From: Pseudobdellovibrionaceae bacterium
Lineage (GTDB): Bacteria; Bdellovibrionota; Bdellovibrionia; Bdellovibrionales; UBA1609
Reading direction: 5' to 3'
Length of the DNA stretch: 64,000 bases
NCBI GenBank assembly: GCA_018663505.1
Contig: JABJQG010000013.1
Location: 62,001 to 126,000, forward strand
The notes under the pieces were generated by a model that ran no database searches, was not told the DNA's origin, and saw nothing but the letters and a program-made list of their open reading frames with translations. The position numbers and the translations under genes are program-made. Below, piece by piece: positions 18,001-26,823 of this stretch (its first letter is position 1; each line of letters begins with the position of its first letter).

Positions 18001-18847
18001 ACACTAGTGGATAGCTACGGTAAATGCTTTCACCTTGAAACTCTGGAAATTGAATTCTATAAAACACGGTTTTTAAACACTGAACCAGGGCACGATCATC
18101 GATACTGTCACTGAGAATCTTTACTTGTGAAACAGAACCATCTTTTTCGATTTTGATGCCTAAGATAATTTGTCCAACAATTTTCCCTAACTCTTTGAGT
18201 CTATTGAGCTGGCAACGTTGGATATATTTTTTTTGTTTTAAGATATATTTATCAAGAGCCTCATTGGAAAGTGAGAGTTGATGATTAGCTTGGGTAGTGT
18301 CAGGTAAAGAACTGCTATTATTCAAATCGTTAGATATTTGGCTTAAACTATTGTTGGTTGTGTTTATGCTTTCCATAGCTTTTACAGAATTTATATGAAA
18401 TTTTAAAACCTTACTATTAGCACTAAATAGCGTTATATCCTTCAAAATATAGATGGGATTTTTTTTTGAATCATTGATCACTTTATACTCACCCTGTAAA
18501 AGATGTATATAAATAGGAGAGGAGAGTTTCTCCGTATCCCAAAGCTCTACCACAAATACAGCTTCATCAGAGAAAACTACAGTGGATAAATTATTAAAAA
18601 TTACCTTTAGTTTTGAGTTTTTATGTAGAAAAATTTTATCTAAGTGGTTAATTGGAATATTGATATGGAGTTTTACTTTGTTAACTTGGTCTACTAATTT
18701 TTCGGAGTCTCCAGAGAGCTGGCTCACAAATCCAAGTTTAATTATTTTTGAAGCAGAATTTTTTTGAAAGTTGGAGATAAAACTTGGACCTTTAAAAATT
18801 AAAAAAGATCCAGCAAGAATAATTAAAATAGGAATGATTTTTTTCAA
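17993..18847 (-). CDS. Membrane-anchored protein with AgmX/TonB-like C-terminal domain
   Basis: The product is 284 residues. It has an N-terminal membrane anchor (about residues 4-20), a middle region with a FecR-like beta character (LLQGEYKVINDSKKNP, about 115-130), a Ser/Asn-rich linker and a C-terminal domain with the pattern I-x-R-C, G-x-I-x-L-x-I, D-G-S-V-x-x-V-K-I, then L-V-Q-C-L and FP. This pattern matches the AgmX/PglI and TonB-like C-terminal domains of myxobacteria and relatives, where it forms a periplasmic module with a Cys pair. Function is not assignable from sequence; envelope or motility roles are known for relatives. It lies 55 bases downstream of secG. Confidence 0.6.
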   Translation of the reverse strand: MKKIIPILIILAGSFLIFKGPSFISNFQKNSASKIIKLGFVSQLSGDSEKLVDQVNKVKLHINIPINHLDKIFLHKNSKLKVIFNNLSTVVFSDEAVFVVELWDTEKLSSPIYIHLLQGEYKVINDSKKNPIYILKDITLFSANSKVLKFHINSVKAMESINTTNNSLSQISNDLNNSSSLPDTTQANHQLSLSNEALDKYILKQKKYIQRCQLNRLKELGKIVGQIILGIKIEKDGSVSQVKILSDSIDDRALVQCLKTVFYRIQFPEFQGESIYRSYPLVFK

Positions 18848-18902
18848 TGCATACTCGTTTTTATGAGCAATATGAGATTAGTGGCTGTATTTAAGAATAA
18901 AA

Positions 18903-19244
18903 TTACTTATTATCTTTTTTGTTTTCTTTTTTACCATCATCTTTTGTTGTGGCAGCTGGAGCAGTTACAATCCCAGCTTTGGCAGGTGCCACATAACGAT
19001 CAAGTTTAGAGTCTGACTTACGGTTAGTTTGATAAGTTAGGGCTAAGCAGGTTAGGCCAAACACAATGGCAATCACGCGAGTTACTTTAACCAGAAAATC
19101 GGCACCACCAGAAGAACCAAAAACGGACTGAGATCCGCCGCCACCAAAAACGCCCATGGCGCCACCTTTGGCATCTTGAAGAAGAACGAAAATAATTAAA
19201 GCAACGGCCACAATCACGTGGAAAATAGATAGTGCATCAAACAT
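18903..19244 (-). CDS. secG: Preprotein translocase subunit SecG
   Basis: This is a small inner-membrane partner of SecYE. The product is 113 residues. It has two membrane segments (about 5-22 and 52-72) separated by the conserved glycine-rich cytoplasmic loop LQDAKGGAMGVFGGGGSQSVFGSSGG, here described by its parts: LQDAKGG and a later FGSSGG. The C-terminus is an Ala/Lys/Asp-rich tail. In many bacteria secG follows tpiA; here it stands alone about 8 kb away on the other strand. Confidence 0.93.
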   Translation of the reverse strand: MFDALSIFHVIVAVALIIFVLLQDAKGGAMGVFGGGGSQSVFGSSGGADFLVKVTRVIAIVFGLTCLALTYQTNRKSDSKLDRYVAPAKAGIVTAPAATTKDDGKKENKKDNK

Positions 19245-19429
19245 AATTAGGAATCCTTATAAATAAATTAACAGACGGCAGTATAGGGGAAAGAGAACCA
19301 AGAGTCATGTAAAAAGACTCTTAGTGTTAAAAAGTATTGAAATTGTCTTGGTTCTTGCTTGTGACCCGAAAATTTTGTTTTTAACATTCTCAGAATTGCT
19401 ATAAAACACAATAATTCAAGTAAGTTAGG

Positions 19430-20395
19430 TTACGCAGCTTTGGCTTGACTCTTTTTAAGCCAAAAGGAGTTCTCATCATTTTGGTTATAGCTATTCAAAG
19501 TGAGGCTAATAACATTAGATACAATTTCGGCAAAGCGGATCTCATTGTCAGTAAATTGCTTTTTATCGGGAGCCAGCTTTAGTGAAAGGACACCAAAAAA
19601 TTCTCCTTTTTGCTCAATAGGGCAAACCACTAAGGAATTGAAATTTATATTTTTTACATGGCTTTTAATAAACCTTAAATTTTCATCTTCATTCAGGTTC
19701 TCTATGGCAATGAGACGCCCAGTATTTCTTACATGTAGAATTTCAGGGTAGACATTGAGATTTATATTAATTCCAGAGGCTCCTTTGTCATCGTTGGAAG
19801 TGACAATAATCCCCTCTTTTTCACTTATGCAATGAACAATATTACAACGTACTCCATTGGCTTTCATACTTAACATTTTAGTCAGGTTAAACAGAGTGTC
19901 TTCAAAACTATGGGAGTTTAGGGCTTGTTTTAAAGTAAGAGAGGTGAGGTGCAATAACGATGTGCCTTCGGCATCCAGCCTGGCGGGTGGTGCTTTTGGT
20001 GTCATACGTAGACTTCGACATTGAAAAATGATGCGATTTAAAACCTCATCCATTTTAAAAGGTTTAACTATATAGTCTTTTATGCCCATGCTTAAAGCTT
20101 CACGTACATTACTCTGTTGGTTATGGGCCGACGTGAGCATGAATATTGTAAAATCATGTTCTAAGCTTTCTTCTTTTTGAATAAAATTAAATACTTCATA
20201 ACCACTACCATCAGATAGCACAAGATTGCATATGACCACTTTCGGGTGCCAAACTAGAATTTTTGCTCGCGCATCCTTAATGGTGTTGACGTATTGAGGG
20301 TCGAAACCAAACTTTCGAATATGCTCGCCCAAGCGCCGAGACAACTGGGTTTCACTATCAATGATTAATACCTTCACTCTTTGCGCCATGGCCAT
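19430..20395 (-). CDS. Receiver-GAF protein with a non-canonical receiver domain
   Basis: The 321-residue product has an N-terminal CheY-like receiver (about residues 7-125), then a linker and a GAF domain (about 150-305, with the end pattern GVLSLKLAPDKKQFTDNEIRFAE). The receiver keeps Asp13, the switch Thr and the Lys of VKPF, but the phosphoacceptor position reads VVICNLVLSDG with Asn57 (codon AAT) and the second acidic pocket residue is Ser14. It is therefore unlikely to be phosphorylated in the usual way. There is no DNA-binding output, so it may be a signalling adaptor. No kinase gene is adjacent. A 185-base gap with no clear signal separates it from secG. Confidence 0.85.
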   Translation of the reverse strand: MAMAQRVKVLIIDSETQLSRRLGEHIRKFGFDPQYVNTIKDARAKILVWHPKVVICNLVLSDGSGYEVFNFIQKEESLEHDFTIFMLTSAHNQQSNVREALSMGIKDYIVKPFKMDEVLNRIIFQCRSLRMTPKAPPARLDAEGTSLLHLTSLTLKQALNSHSFEDTLFNLTKMLSMKANGVRCNIVHCISEKEGIIVTSNDDKGASGININLNVYPEILHVRNTGRLIAIENLNEDENLRFIKSHVKNINFNSLVVCPIEQKGEFFGVLSLKLAPDKKQFTDNEIRFAEIVSNVISLTLNSYNQNDENSFWLKKSQAKAA

Positions 20396-20666
20396 TCTTC
20401 GGAATTTTTTGGCCTAAAGTTGAGTCCAAAACTCAGAATATCTCAATTTGAGATAAAAACAAAATCTAGCTGGAAGCTCACTGTTTCTGGCTGAAAGGGC
20501 TTGAATCAATAGGCTTACTCGGGATCTAAACACCAGGGCATTTTATGCATCTAATTTTGACACTAAAAATCTGGTGAAAAGGCATTAAATTGGATATGAG
20601 AGAGATTGCTCGTGGCATAAATAATGAAAGGATAATGTGAGTGCAAAGACTAGATAGGACAATAAA

Positions 20667-21575
20667 TTGAAAAGCTATATAATGACAATATGTACATTAA
20701 TAACCACTATACTTGTGAGTTCAAGGGTGTACTCTAATAATTTGTGCCTTTCTTATTTTGAACCAAAGCAAAGTAAGATTCTCTTAAGTAAGTTTGGAGT
20801 TTTAGCTGATATTGCCCCCAGTACCCGTTTGAGTTGGGAAGATATTGAAATCATTTTCTCTGATCACTTTTCAAAAAATAGGCTCGTTAATGCTGAAGGA
20901 AAGACGAGGGTGGTTAAGGAGGATGGCCAAATTATTAATTTAGACCTCCTTATCAAGGAAGGTGGTCATAATAGGGGTGTTTTTGAAGTTAATTATGAAG
21001 GAAATCCACGCATCATTAAGGTTGTTAACTTGGATATTATCCAATCAATGAGGGAGCTGTACTTCCTTTCTAGGGCTATAGAGGTTGGCGGCCCAAAGCT
21101 GTATGGATTTGGAATCACTAAACTTCAAGGTAAAAAGCTCTTGTTTGTGGAAATGGAAGACTTATTTCATGGACAAGACAAGATTTCACTACGAAGATTG
21201 AGTTTCCTCAAGAAACTAAAAAACAAAGGTGAGTTTTATAATAAATATGTGAACAGTGAATTCTTAAAAAAACTAAGCCTCAGCTTGGCAAATTTACTTT
21301 TTCGTACTTTGGAGAAGAAAATGAATCCAGGAGATCCTGATTTAATTGTTAGTGAATTTGGAGAACTGAAGTGGGTGGATTTTGGTTCCTGGAGCAAAGT
21401 GCGCGATGTGCGTGAAGCAACAATAAATATGTATTTTGTGGCAAATTATTTGGAGGCAATAAGCCCTCGTGATCATAAAGAAATGCTAAAAATATTATTC
21501 CATAAAATCGATAATTCCACCATACTTAGTGCTACTGAAAAACAGAATTTCAAAAAGTCTTACATTGAGCTTTAG
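20667..21575 (+). CDS. Putative exported protein-kinase-like protein
   Basis: The product is 302 residues from a TTG at 20667 (AGGA 8 bases upstream); an ATG at 20682 is the alternative. Residues 1-23 look like a Sec signal peptide ending VYS. The rest shows a kinase-like order of motifs: RIIKV with Lys118, a Glu130 in MRELYFL, a hinge-like FVEMED (160-165), NPGDPDLIV (220-228) where a catalytic loop is expected, and WVDFG (236-240). Compared with the canonical loop D-x-x-x-x-N, the two positions hold Asn220 and Asp225. It stands alone, with more than 200 non-coding bases on each side. A kinase fold is an inference; activity may be lost or altered. Confidence 0.55.
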   Translation: MKSYIMTICTLITTILVSSRVYSNNLCLSYFEPKQSKILLSKFGVLADIAPSTRLSWEDIEIIFSDHFSKNRLVNAEGKTRVVKEDGQIINLDLLIKEGGHNRGVFEVNYEGNPRIIKVVNLDIIQSMRELYFLSRAIEVGGPKLYGFGITKLQGKKLLFVEMEDLFHGQDKISLRRLSFLKKLKNKGEFYNKYVNSEFLKKLSLSLANLLFRTLEKKMNPGDPDLIVSEFGELKWVDFGSWSKVRDVREATINMYFVANYLEAISPRDHKEMLKILFHKIDNSTILSATEKQNFKKSYIEL

Positions 21576-21809
21576 AACGTTACGAAAAGGTTGTTAACCT
21601 GGATTAACATTATTGAGATACTATGAGTCCCTATTGTATTTAAATTATGCACTCAAAAAATTTTTTTATAGATGCATTTATTGAAATATTTTATGTTTTG
21701 TGGAGAATTTATATTTTTTATTTACGGACTCACATAGCCGCTATAGGTTATGTGTAGCTTGGAGCCAATATCACTATCCCTTTTTTAGAAAAGCTCGTAT
21801 ATTGACTTC

Positions 21810-22427
21810 ATGTTTATAGTATTTGAGGGTATTGACGCTTCTGGAAAGTCCACTTTAATCAAGGCTTTATCGGATAAATTAACTGAAAAAAGCTTGCAGT
21901 ATATTGTGACTCGAGAGCCGGGGGGGACCCCTTTGGCGGAGGAAATTCGTGAACTTTTGTTGAAAAATGGTGAAGATGCGCCCACGCCACGCTGCGAGTT
22001 GTTACTTTATCAGGCATCAAGAGCGCAGCATGTGGAAAAAGTCATTGAACCAGCCTTAAAAAAAGATCAATGGGTTTTGTGTGACCGCTTTACAGCAAGT
22101 AGCTTGGCCTTTCAGTGTGGCGGCCGCGGAGTGAGCGAGGCCGATGTAAACATGCTTAATAATTACTCCACAGCAGGTCGGCAACCAGACATCACAGTTT
22201 TATTAGATATTTCTGTGGATGAGAGCGAGAAACGTAAAAATAGTCGAGTTACAGAAACAGGAGTGGAAAAAGATCGTTTTGAAATAGAGAAAATTGAATT
22301 TCATAGCAATGTTCGTAATCACTACTTAAAACAAGCAGAAGAAAACCCTAAGGCTTGGTTAGTGATTTCGGGCGAAAAAAGCCCTAAAGATGTGCTTGAT
22401 TCTTTTTTAGAAGGTATGAATTTGTGA
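21810..22427 (+). CDS. tmk: Thymidylate kinase
   Basis: Tmk phosphorylates dTMP to dTDP in the cytoplasm for DNA synthesis. The product is 205 residues, the normal size. It has the P-loop GIDASGKST (residues 7-15), the DR(F/Y) motif in CDRFTASSLAFQ (about 90-100) and TREPGGTPLAEEIR, which holds the substrate-binding Arg. The lid region follows DISVDESEKRK. No strong ribosome site is seen before the ATG. Its stop region overlaps holB (GTGA, 22424-22427). The order tmk-holB-tatD is a common replication-linked cluster. Confidence 0.95.
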   Translation: MFIVFEGIDASGKSTLIKALSDKLTEKSLQYIVTREPGGTPLAEEIRELLLKNGEDAPTPRCELLLYQASRAQHVEKVIEPALKKDQWVLCDRFTASSLAFQCGGRGVSEADVNMLNNYSTAGRQPDITVLLDISVDESEKRKNSRVTETGVEKDRFEIEKIEFHSNVRNHYLKQAEENPKAWLVISGEKSPKDVLDSFLEGMNL

Positions 22428-23416
22428 GTGAACTTTGGGGACGCTTTTTAGGTCATACAAAAAATAAAGAGCGCTTTTCAAAGATTCTTCAAGAGAGGCG
22501 TTTGCCAAGTACACATATCTTCGTGGGCCCCTCGGGGGTTGGTAAGAGAACCTTCGCCCTTGCCTTGGCGCAAAAATTAATTTGCCAAAGAGGTTTGGGT
22601 TGTGGGGTATGTGGCCCTTGCATCCGTGTGGAAAAAGCTCAAAGCGAGAATCTTTTGTTAGTGGAGCCTGATGGGAAGAGTATTAAGGTTTCGCAAAGTA
22701 CAGAGATTTTAAAATTTGTTTCTTTTCAGCTTATAGGTTCAGCCAGAGTTGTTATTATTAATCAAGCTCATAAAATGAATCCCCAGGCAGCAAACGCATT
22801 ATTAAAAACACTAGAAGAGCCGGAGCAGGATACTTACTTTTTCCTTGTTACAGAAACACTTTTGGGTATGTTGCCTACCATACGCTCTCGCTCATTAGTC
22901 ACTCAGTTTGGCATACTTTCTAACAATGACGTGCAGGGGGTTCTTACGCAGAACTTATTGGCTTTTACTGCGGAGCAAGTGCAGTTTTCTGAAGGTTCCG
23001 TTGTGAAAGCCATGGCTTTGAATCTTGAAACTCAAAGTCATATTAAGGTTGTTTACCATAAACTTTGGGAACAGTTCTTTAAAACACACAAGTTTCAAGG
23101 CTCTTACTATCAGGTTCTGGAGCCTTTGAATAAGGATATTAAAGACAAGGATTTTATGGTTGCTTTGGGGCAGTATTTTCAGAAACATTTGCAGAGTGTG
23201 TGGAAAGCTAAGGACCAGGGTATTCATGGGCAGTCCTCTAACTTTTATAACACTTCTTTTGATGAAAATTTAACAAGCTTAAGCTATTCACAGTTAGATA
23301 GTTTATTTTTAGAGAGCATTCAGTTAGAAAAGGACTTTAAGTCTAATGTAGATCCCTCTCTTTGCATCGCTCAATTTTTTAAAAAAGCAAACGAGGTAGT
23401 TAGTGGCCAACATTGA
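22424..23416 (+). CDS. holB: DNA polymerase III delta-prime subunit
   Basis: HolB is part of the clamp loader that places the sliding clamp on DNA. The product is 330 residues. It starts at a GTG overlapping the tmk stop. The AAA+ domain has a P-loop GPSGVGKRT (about 34-42), a zinc module with four Cys (CQRGLGCGVCGPC, about 54-66), a Walker B region VVIINQAHKM and the sensor-like LLKTLEEP. The C-terminal collar domain (after about residue 200) is divergent. It overlaps tatD by 14 bases. The P-loop looks intact, although delta-prime often does not hydrolyse ATP. Confidence 0.88.
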   Translation: MSELWGRFLGHTKNKERFSKILQERRLPSTHIFVGPSGVGKRTFALALAQKLICQRGLGCGVCGPCIRVEKAQSENLLLVEPDGKSIKVSQSTEILKFVSFQLIGSARVVIINQAHKMNPQAANALLKTLEEPEQDTYFFLVTETLLGMLPTIRSRSLVTQFGILSNNDVQGVLTQNLLAFTAEQVQFSEGSVVKAMALNLETQSHIKVVYHKLWEQFFKTHKFQGSYYQVLEPLNKDIKDKDFMVALGQYFQKHLQSVWKAKDQGIHGQSSNFYNTSFDENLTSLSYSQLDSLFLESIQLEKDFKSNVDPSLCIAQFFKKANEVVSGQH

Positions 23417-24185
23417 ATTCATAGATACTCACACTCATTTAAATATGTTGGAAGGTGGTATTGAGCCAGCAATTCAGTTGGCAGAAGAGCAGCAAATAGT
23501 AAAAATGATAAATATTGGCACCTCTATGGAGGATTTGCCTCAGGTTTATGCCCAGGCCAAACAGTTTTACCCAAAAGTGTACTGCACACTAGGGGTGCAT
23601 CCTCACGATGCAAAAACATGGGATGAGAAGGTAAAATCTTTTATATTATCACATGCCAGAAAGAAAGAGGTGGTGGCTTTAGGTGAAATGGGCTTAGATT
23701 TTTTCTATAACCACTCAGAGCATGATGTACAAAAAGCAGTATTTAGGGAACAGATCGAGATGGCCATAGATGAAAATCTACCCATAGAAATTCACACCCG
23801 AGATGCTGAAAAGGAGACCATAGAAATTCTCAAAAGCTATAAAGGGCAAGTAAAGGGACTTGTACATTGTTTTACAGGCACTCAGTGGTTGGCGGATGAA
23901 GCTCTAGATCTTGGCTTAAATATCTCCATTAGTGGAGTGGTTACTTTTAAAAAAGCTGAGGAATTAAGATCAGTTGTTAAAATTTTACCACTGGATCGAA
24001 TTCATGTGGAAACCGATGCGCCATTTCTCTCTCCAGTGCCTCAAAGAGGAAAGAAGAATACACCAGCCTTCACTCGCCACGTGGCCGATTTTGTGGCTGA
24101 GTTAAAGGGAGTGAGCGTTGAAGAGCTTTCCATTCAACTAAAAAGCAATACTCTGGAGTTATTCAAAAAAATTCAGTGGAGCTAA
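23403..24185 (+). CDS. tatD: TatD-family metal-dependent hydrolase
   Basis: This is a TIM-barrel metal-dependent DNase of the TatD/YcfH type. The product is 260 residues, family size. Metal-binding residues are visible: DTHTHLN near residues 7-13, the Glu of ALGEMGLDFF (about 93-102), His in EIHTRDA (about 132-138), His in LVHCFTG (about 155-161) and Asp in VETDAPFL (about 203-210). The GTG start at 23403 overlaps holB. A terminator is not obvious; instead a 305-base palindromic element begins 13 bases after the stop. Confidence 0.92.
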   Translation: MANIEFIDTHTHLNMLEGGIEPAIQLAEEQQIVKMINIGTSMEDLPQVYAQAKQFYPKVYCTLGVHPHDAKTWDEKVKSFILSHARKKEVVALGEMGLDFFYNHSEHDVQKAVFREQIEMAIDENLPIEIHTRDAEKETIEILKSYKGQVKGLVHCFTGTQWLADEALDLGLNISISGVVTFKKAEELRSVVKILPLDRIHVETDAPFLSPVPQRGKKNTPAFTRHVADFVAELKGVSVEELSIQLKSNTLELFKKIQWS

Positions 24186-24582
24186 GCGGCCATGTAAAAT
24201 GCCAAGGTCATTAAACTCACCTCAATTGAGACCATGTGGGTATGTGCACAAAAATACTCAAACAAGCAGTGCTCATTAAAAATTCAGCAATGACTCCCAT
24301 ATTCCCATTTTTTAGCAGCCGCGCGCAAAGCGAGTTAGGATCGCAGCCCGAAGGGCGAGAACCGCATGTTTGAGCCTTTGAGTGTGGCTGCTAAAAAATG
24401 GGAATATGGGAGTCATTGCTGAATTTTGAACTCCGCTCCGAATTCACTGTTAGCCCACAGACCCACATGATCTCAATTGAGGTGAGTTTAATGACATTGG
24501 CATAAGACAAAACGTGACCTCGGTGGCGGTCTGTGCTAATTATTCTTCAAAATATATATGAATTTACATAAAGGAGATTTCA
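24186..24582. other. tatD-gap intergenic region (397 bases)
   Basis: No gene is supported. The first three quarters are the nested palindromic element 1 (24199-24503). The last 79 bases should hold the promoter of gap; AAGGAG at 24571-24576 is its ribosome site. Confidence 0.7.
24199..24503. repeat. Nested palindromic element, copy 1
   Basis: Outer arms 24199-24241 and 24461-24503 are inverted repeats (41 of 43 bases). Inner arms 24279-24320 and 24386-24427 are perfect inverted repeats (42 of 42). The spacer between the inner arms, 24321-24385, is 65 bases and differs at only two positions from the spacer of copy 2 (26993-27057). The outer arms have no resemblance to those of copy 2, and the inner arms share only their ends (AAAATT-AGCAAT and TTTAGCAGCC). 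The spacer includes a GCCCGAAGGGC hairpin. No transposase is encoded. Confidence 0.88.
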
Positions 24583-25602
24583 TTGAGCCGTTTACGTGTG
24601 GGAATCAATGGTTTTGGTCGCATTGGAAGAATTTTGTTTCGAGCGGCTTTTCAGGAGCAATACGCAGATAAGATTGATATTGTTGGCATTAATGGGTTGA
24701 TGGATGCCAAGAGCATGGCTCATTTGCTAAAATATGACAGTTCCCATGGACGTTTTCAGGGGAGTGTTGAAGTTGTAGAAGATGCCCTTATAGTAAACGG
24801 GAAGTCTATTCAGCTTTCACACACAAGAAATCCTGAGGAAATTCCGTGGAAATCTATGGAAGTGGATATTGTTTTGGAATGTACAGGTGCATTTAAAGAA
24901 AAAGAAGCTTTTCAAAAACATATAAAGGCAGGAGCTAAAAAGGTTTTAGTATCTGCCCCAGCACCAGGTGCTGATGAAACTATTGTTTATGGAATTAACC
25001 ACGAAAGTTATGATCCTTCAGTTCATCAGATTTTATCCAATGCCTCATGCACTACAAATTGCTTAGCTCCTGTGGCTAAAGTTTTAGATGATAATTTTAA
25101 AATTCAGTATGGCATGATGACCACTGTGCATTCTTATACAAATGATCAAAAAGTATTAGATTCAAATCATAAAGATTTAAGACGAGCTCGTGCTGCGGCA
25201 GTTTCTATGATTCCAACATCTACTGGTGCTGCAAAAGCTGTGGGTCAGGTTTTACCACAGTTAAAGGGTAAAATTGATGGTTTAGCTGTTCGTGTGCCAA
25301 CGCCAAATGTGAGCTTAGTTGATTTTGTGATTCAAACAGAAAAAGAAGTCACTGTTGAGGCTATTAATAAGGCTATAAAAAGCGCTTCAGAAGGTGCCTT
25401 TAAAAATATATTAGCTTACGAAAATGAGCCACTTGTGAGCGTAGACTATATGGGTAACCCACATAGCTCTATTGTGGATATGCCCAATACTATGGTTATG
25501 GGAAAAAACCTAGCTAAGGTCTTTTCTTGGTATGACAATGAAATGGGTTTTTCTAATCGTATGATTGACCTCTCCCTATATATTCACAACAAAGGCTATT
25601 AA
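24583..25602 (+). CDS. gap: Glyceraldehyde-3-phosphate dehydrogenase
   Basis: This enzyme converts glyceraldehyde 3-phosphate to 1,3-bisphosphoglycerate using a nicotinamide cofactor. The product is 339 residues. The TTG start is supported by AAGGAG 6 bases upstream. The cofactor-binding GINGFGRIGR (residues 7-16) and catalytic NASCTTNC with Cys156 are intact. After the second strand it reads VGINGLMD: the Asp that usually follows the Asn in NAD-specific enzymes is Gly38. In the family this position influences NAD versus NADP choice, so cofactor use may be relaxed; that is inference. pgk starts 3 bases after its stop. Confidence 0.95.
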   Translation: MSRLRVGINGFGRIGRILFRAAFQEQYADKIDIVGINGLMDAKSMAHLLKYDSSHGRFQGSVEVVEDALIVNGKSIQLSHTRNPEEIPWKSMEVDIVLECTGAFKEKEAFQKHIKAGAKKVLVSAPAPGADETIVYGINHESYDPSVHQILSNASCTTNCLAPVAKVLDDNFKIQYGMMTTVHSYTNDQKVLDSNHKDLRRARAAAVSMIPTSTGAAKAVGQVLPQLKGKIDGLAVRVPTPNVSLVDFVIQTEKEVTVEAINKAIKSASEGAFKNILAYENEPLVSVDYMGNPHSSIVDMPNTMVMGKNLAKVFSWYDNEMGFSNRMIDLSLYIHNKGY

Positions 25603-25605
25603 GTT

Positions 25606-26823
25606 ATGGTGTCAAAATCTCTTGATGGGGCAACTTTTATTAAAGATCTTGAAATAAGGGACAAGGTTATCTTCCTTAGAGTGGACTTTAATGTTCCCAT
25701 TAAAGATGGTGTTATTCAGGACGACTTTCGCATCCAGGCCGCAGTACCAACGATTAAGTATGCTCTTAGTGAGGGTGCTAAAATTGTTATTGGCACACAT
25801 TTTGGACGCCCCGAGCCTGGTAATTATGATCAACCAGAATTTAGCTTGGAGCCAGTGGCTGCTAAATTGGGTGAGCTTTTGGGTTTAGATGTACTCTTAG
25901 TTGCCGACCCATTAAGTGATACACCAAAAGCTTTGCTAACAATGGTTAAAGATAACAAAGTTATCATGTTAGAAAATTTAAGGTTTAATGCGTCTGAAAC
26001 TAAAAATGGGGATCAATTAGTTAATGCGATTAAGAACTATATAGATATTTACGTGAATGATGCTTTCGGAGCGTCACACAGGGCCCATGAGTCCATAGTT
26101 GCTTTGCCAAAAGAGATCACCACAAGAGCTTATGGCATGTTAATAAAAAAAGAAGTGGAAATGCTGGACCATGTTTTACATAATCCCGAGGCACCTTATG
26201 TGGCTATTTTAGGTGGAGCGAAGGTCAGCGATAAAATTGAAATCATTGATAACCTTATAGATAAGGTGGACTGTTTCATTATTGGTGGTGCAATGGCTTA
26301 TACCTTTCTAGAAGCAAAGGGTTTGCAGGTTGGTAAGTCTCTTGTTGAGGTTGAAAAACTCACCTTTGCTAGAAAATTTCTAAAGCGTGTTGAGGTTCGA
26401 GGAATAAAACTTTTATTACCAATAGATCATCTTACTCTTCCAAGTTTTAACTCACCCATTGATCAATTAAAAAAATCACCAGGGCCAAATATCGATGGAG
26501 ACGAAATGGGTTTAGATATTGGGCCAAAATCAAGAGAGCTATTTATGAATGAAATTATAAAAGCTAAAACAGTATTTTGGAATGGTCCTATGGGTGTCTT
26601 TGAAAAAGAAGGTTTAAGCGAAGGCACTTTTGCAATAGCTAAGGCTATGTCAGAATGTGGTGGAATTACTGTGGTAGGCGGAGGAGATTCTGCGGCTGCG
26701 GCTAAGGTTTCTGGTTATGCAGAAGCTTTTTCTCATATTTCCACAGGCGGAGGAGCAAGTTTGGAGTACCTACAGGGTGCTGCCTTACCCGGCCTTAGAG
26801 CTTTAAGAGGAAAATTTAACTAA
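25606..26823 (+). CDS. pgk: Phosphoglycerate kinase
   Basis: Pgk transfers phosphate from 1,3-bisphosphoglycerate to ADP in glycolysis. The product is 405 residues, the normal size. Family motifs are present: FLRVDFNVPIKDG (about 24-36), HFGRPEPGNY in the basic patch, LENLRFN, NDAFGASHRAHES, and the C-terminal nucleotide-binding GGGDSAAAAK with STGGGASLEYLQG. It starts 3 bases after gap and is almost certainly co-transcribed with it. The stop TAA is only 5 bases before the left arm of palindromic element 2. Confidence 0.96.
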   Translation: MVSKSLDGATFIKDLEIRDKVIFLRVDFNVPIKDGVIQDDFRIQAAVPTIKYALSEGAKIVIGTHFGRPEPGNYDQPEFSLEPVAAKLGELLGLDVLLVADPLSDTPKALLTMVKDNKVIMLENLRFNASETKNGDQLVNAIKNYIDIYVNDAFGASHRAHESIVALPKEITTRAYGMLIKKEVEMLDHVLHNPEAPYVAILGGAKVSDKIEIIDNLIDKVDCFIIGGAMAYTFLEAKGLQVGKSLVEVEKLTFARKFLKRVEVRGIKLLLPIDHLTLPSFNSPIDQLKKSPGPNIDGDEMGLDIGPKSRELFMNEIIKAKTVFWNGPMGVFEKEGLSEGTFAIAKAMSECGGITVVGGGDSAAAAKVSGYAEAFSHISTGGGASLEYLQGAALPGLRALRGKFN

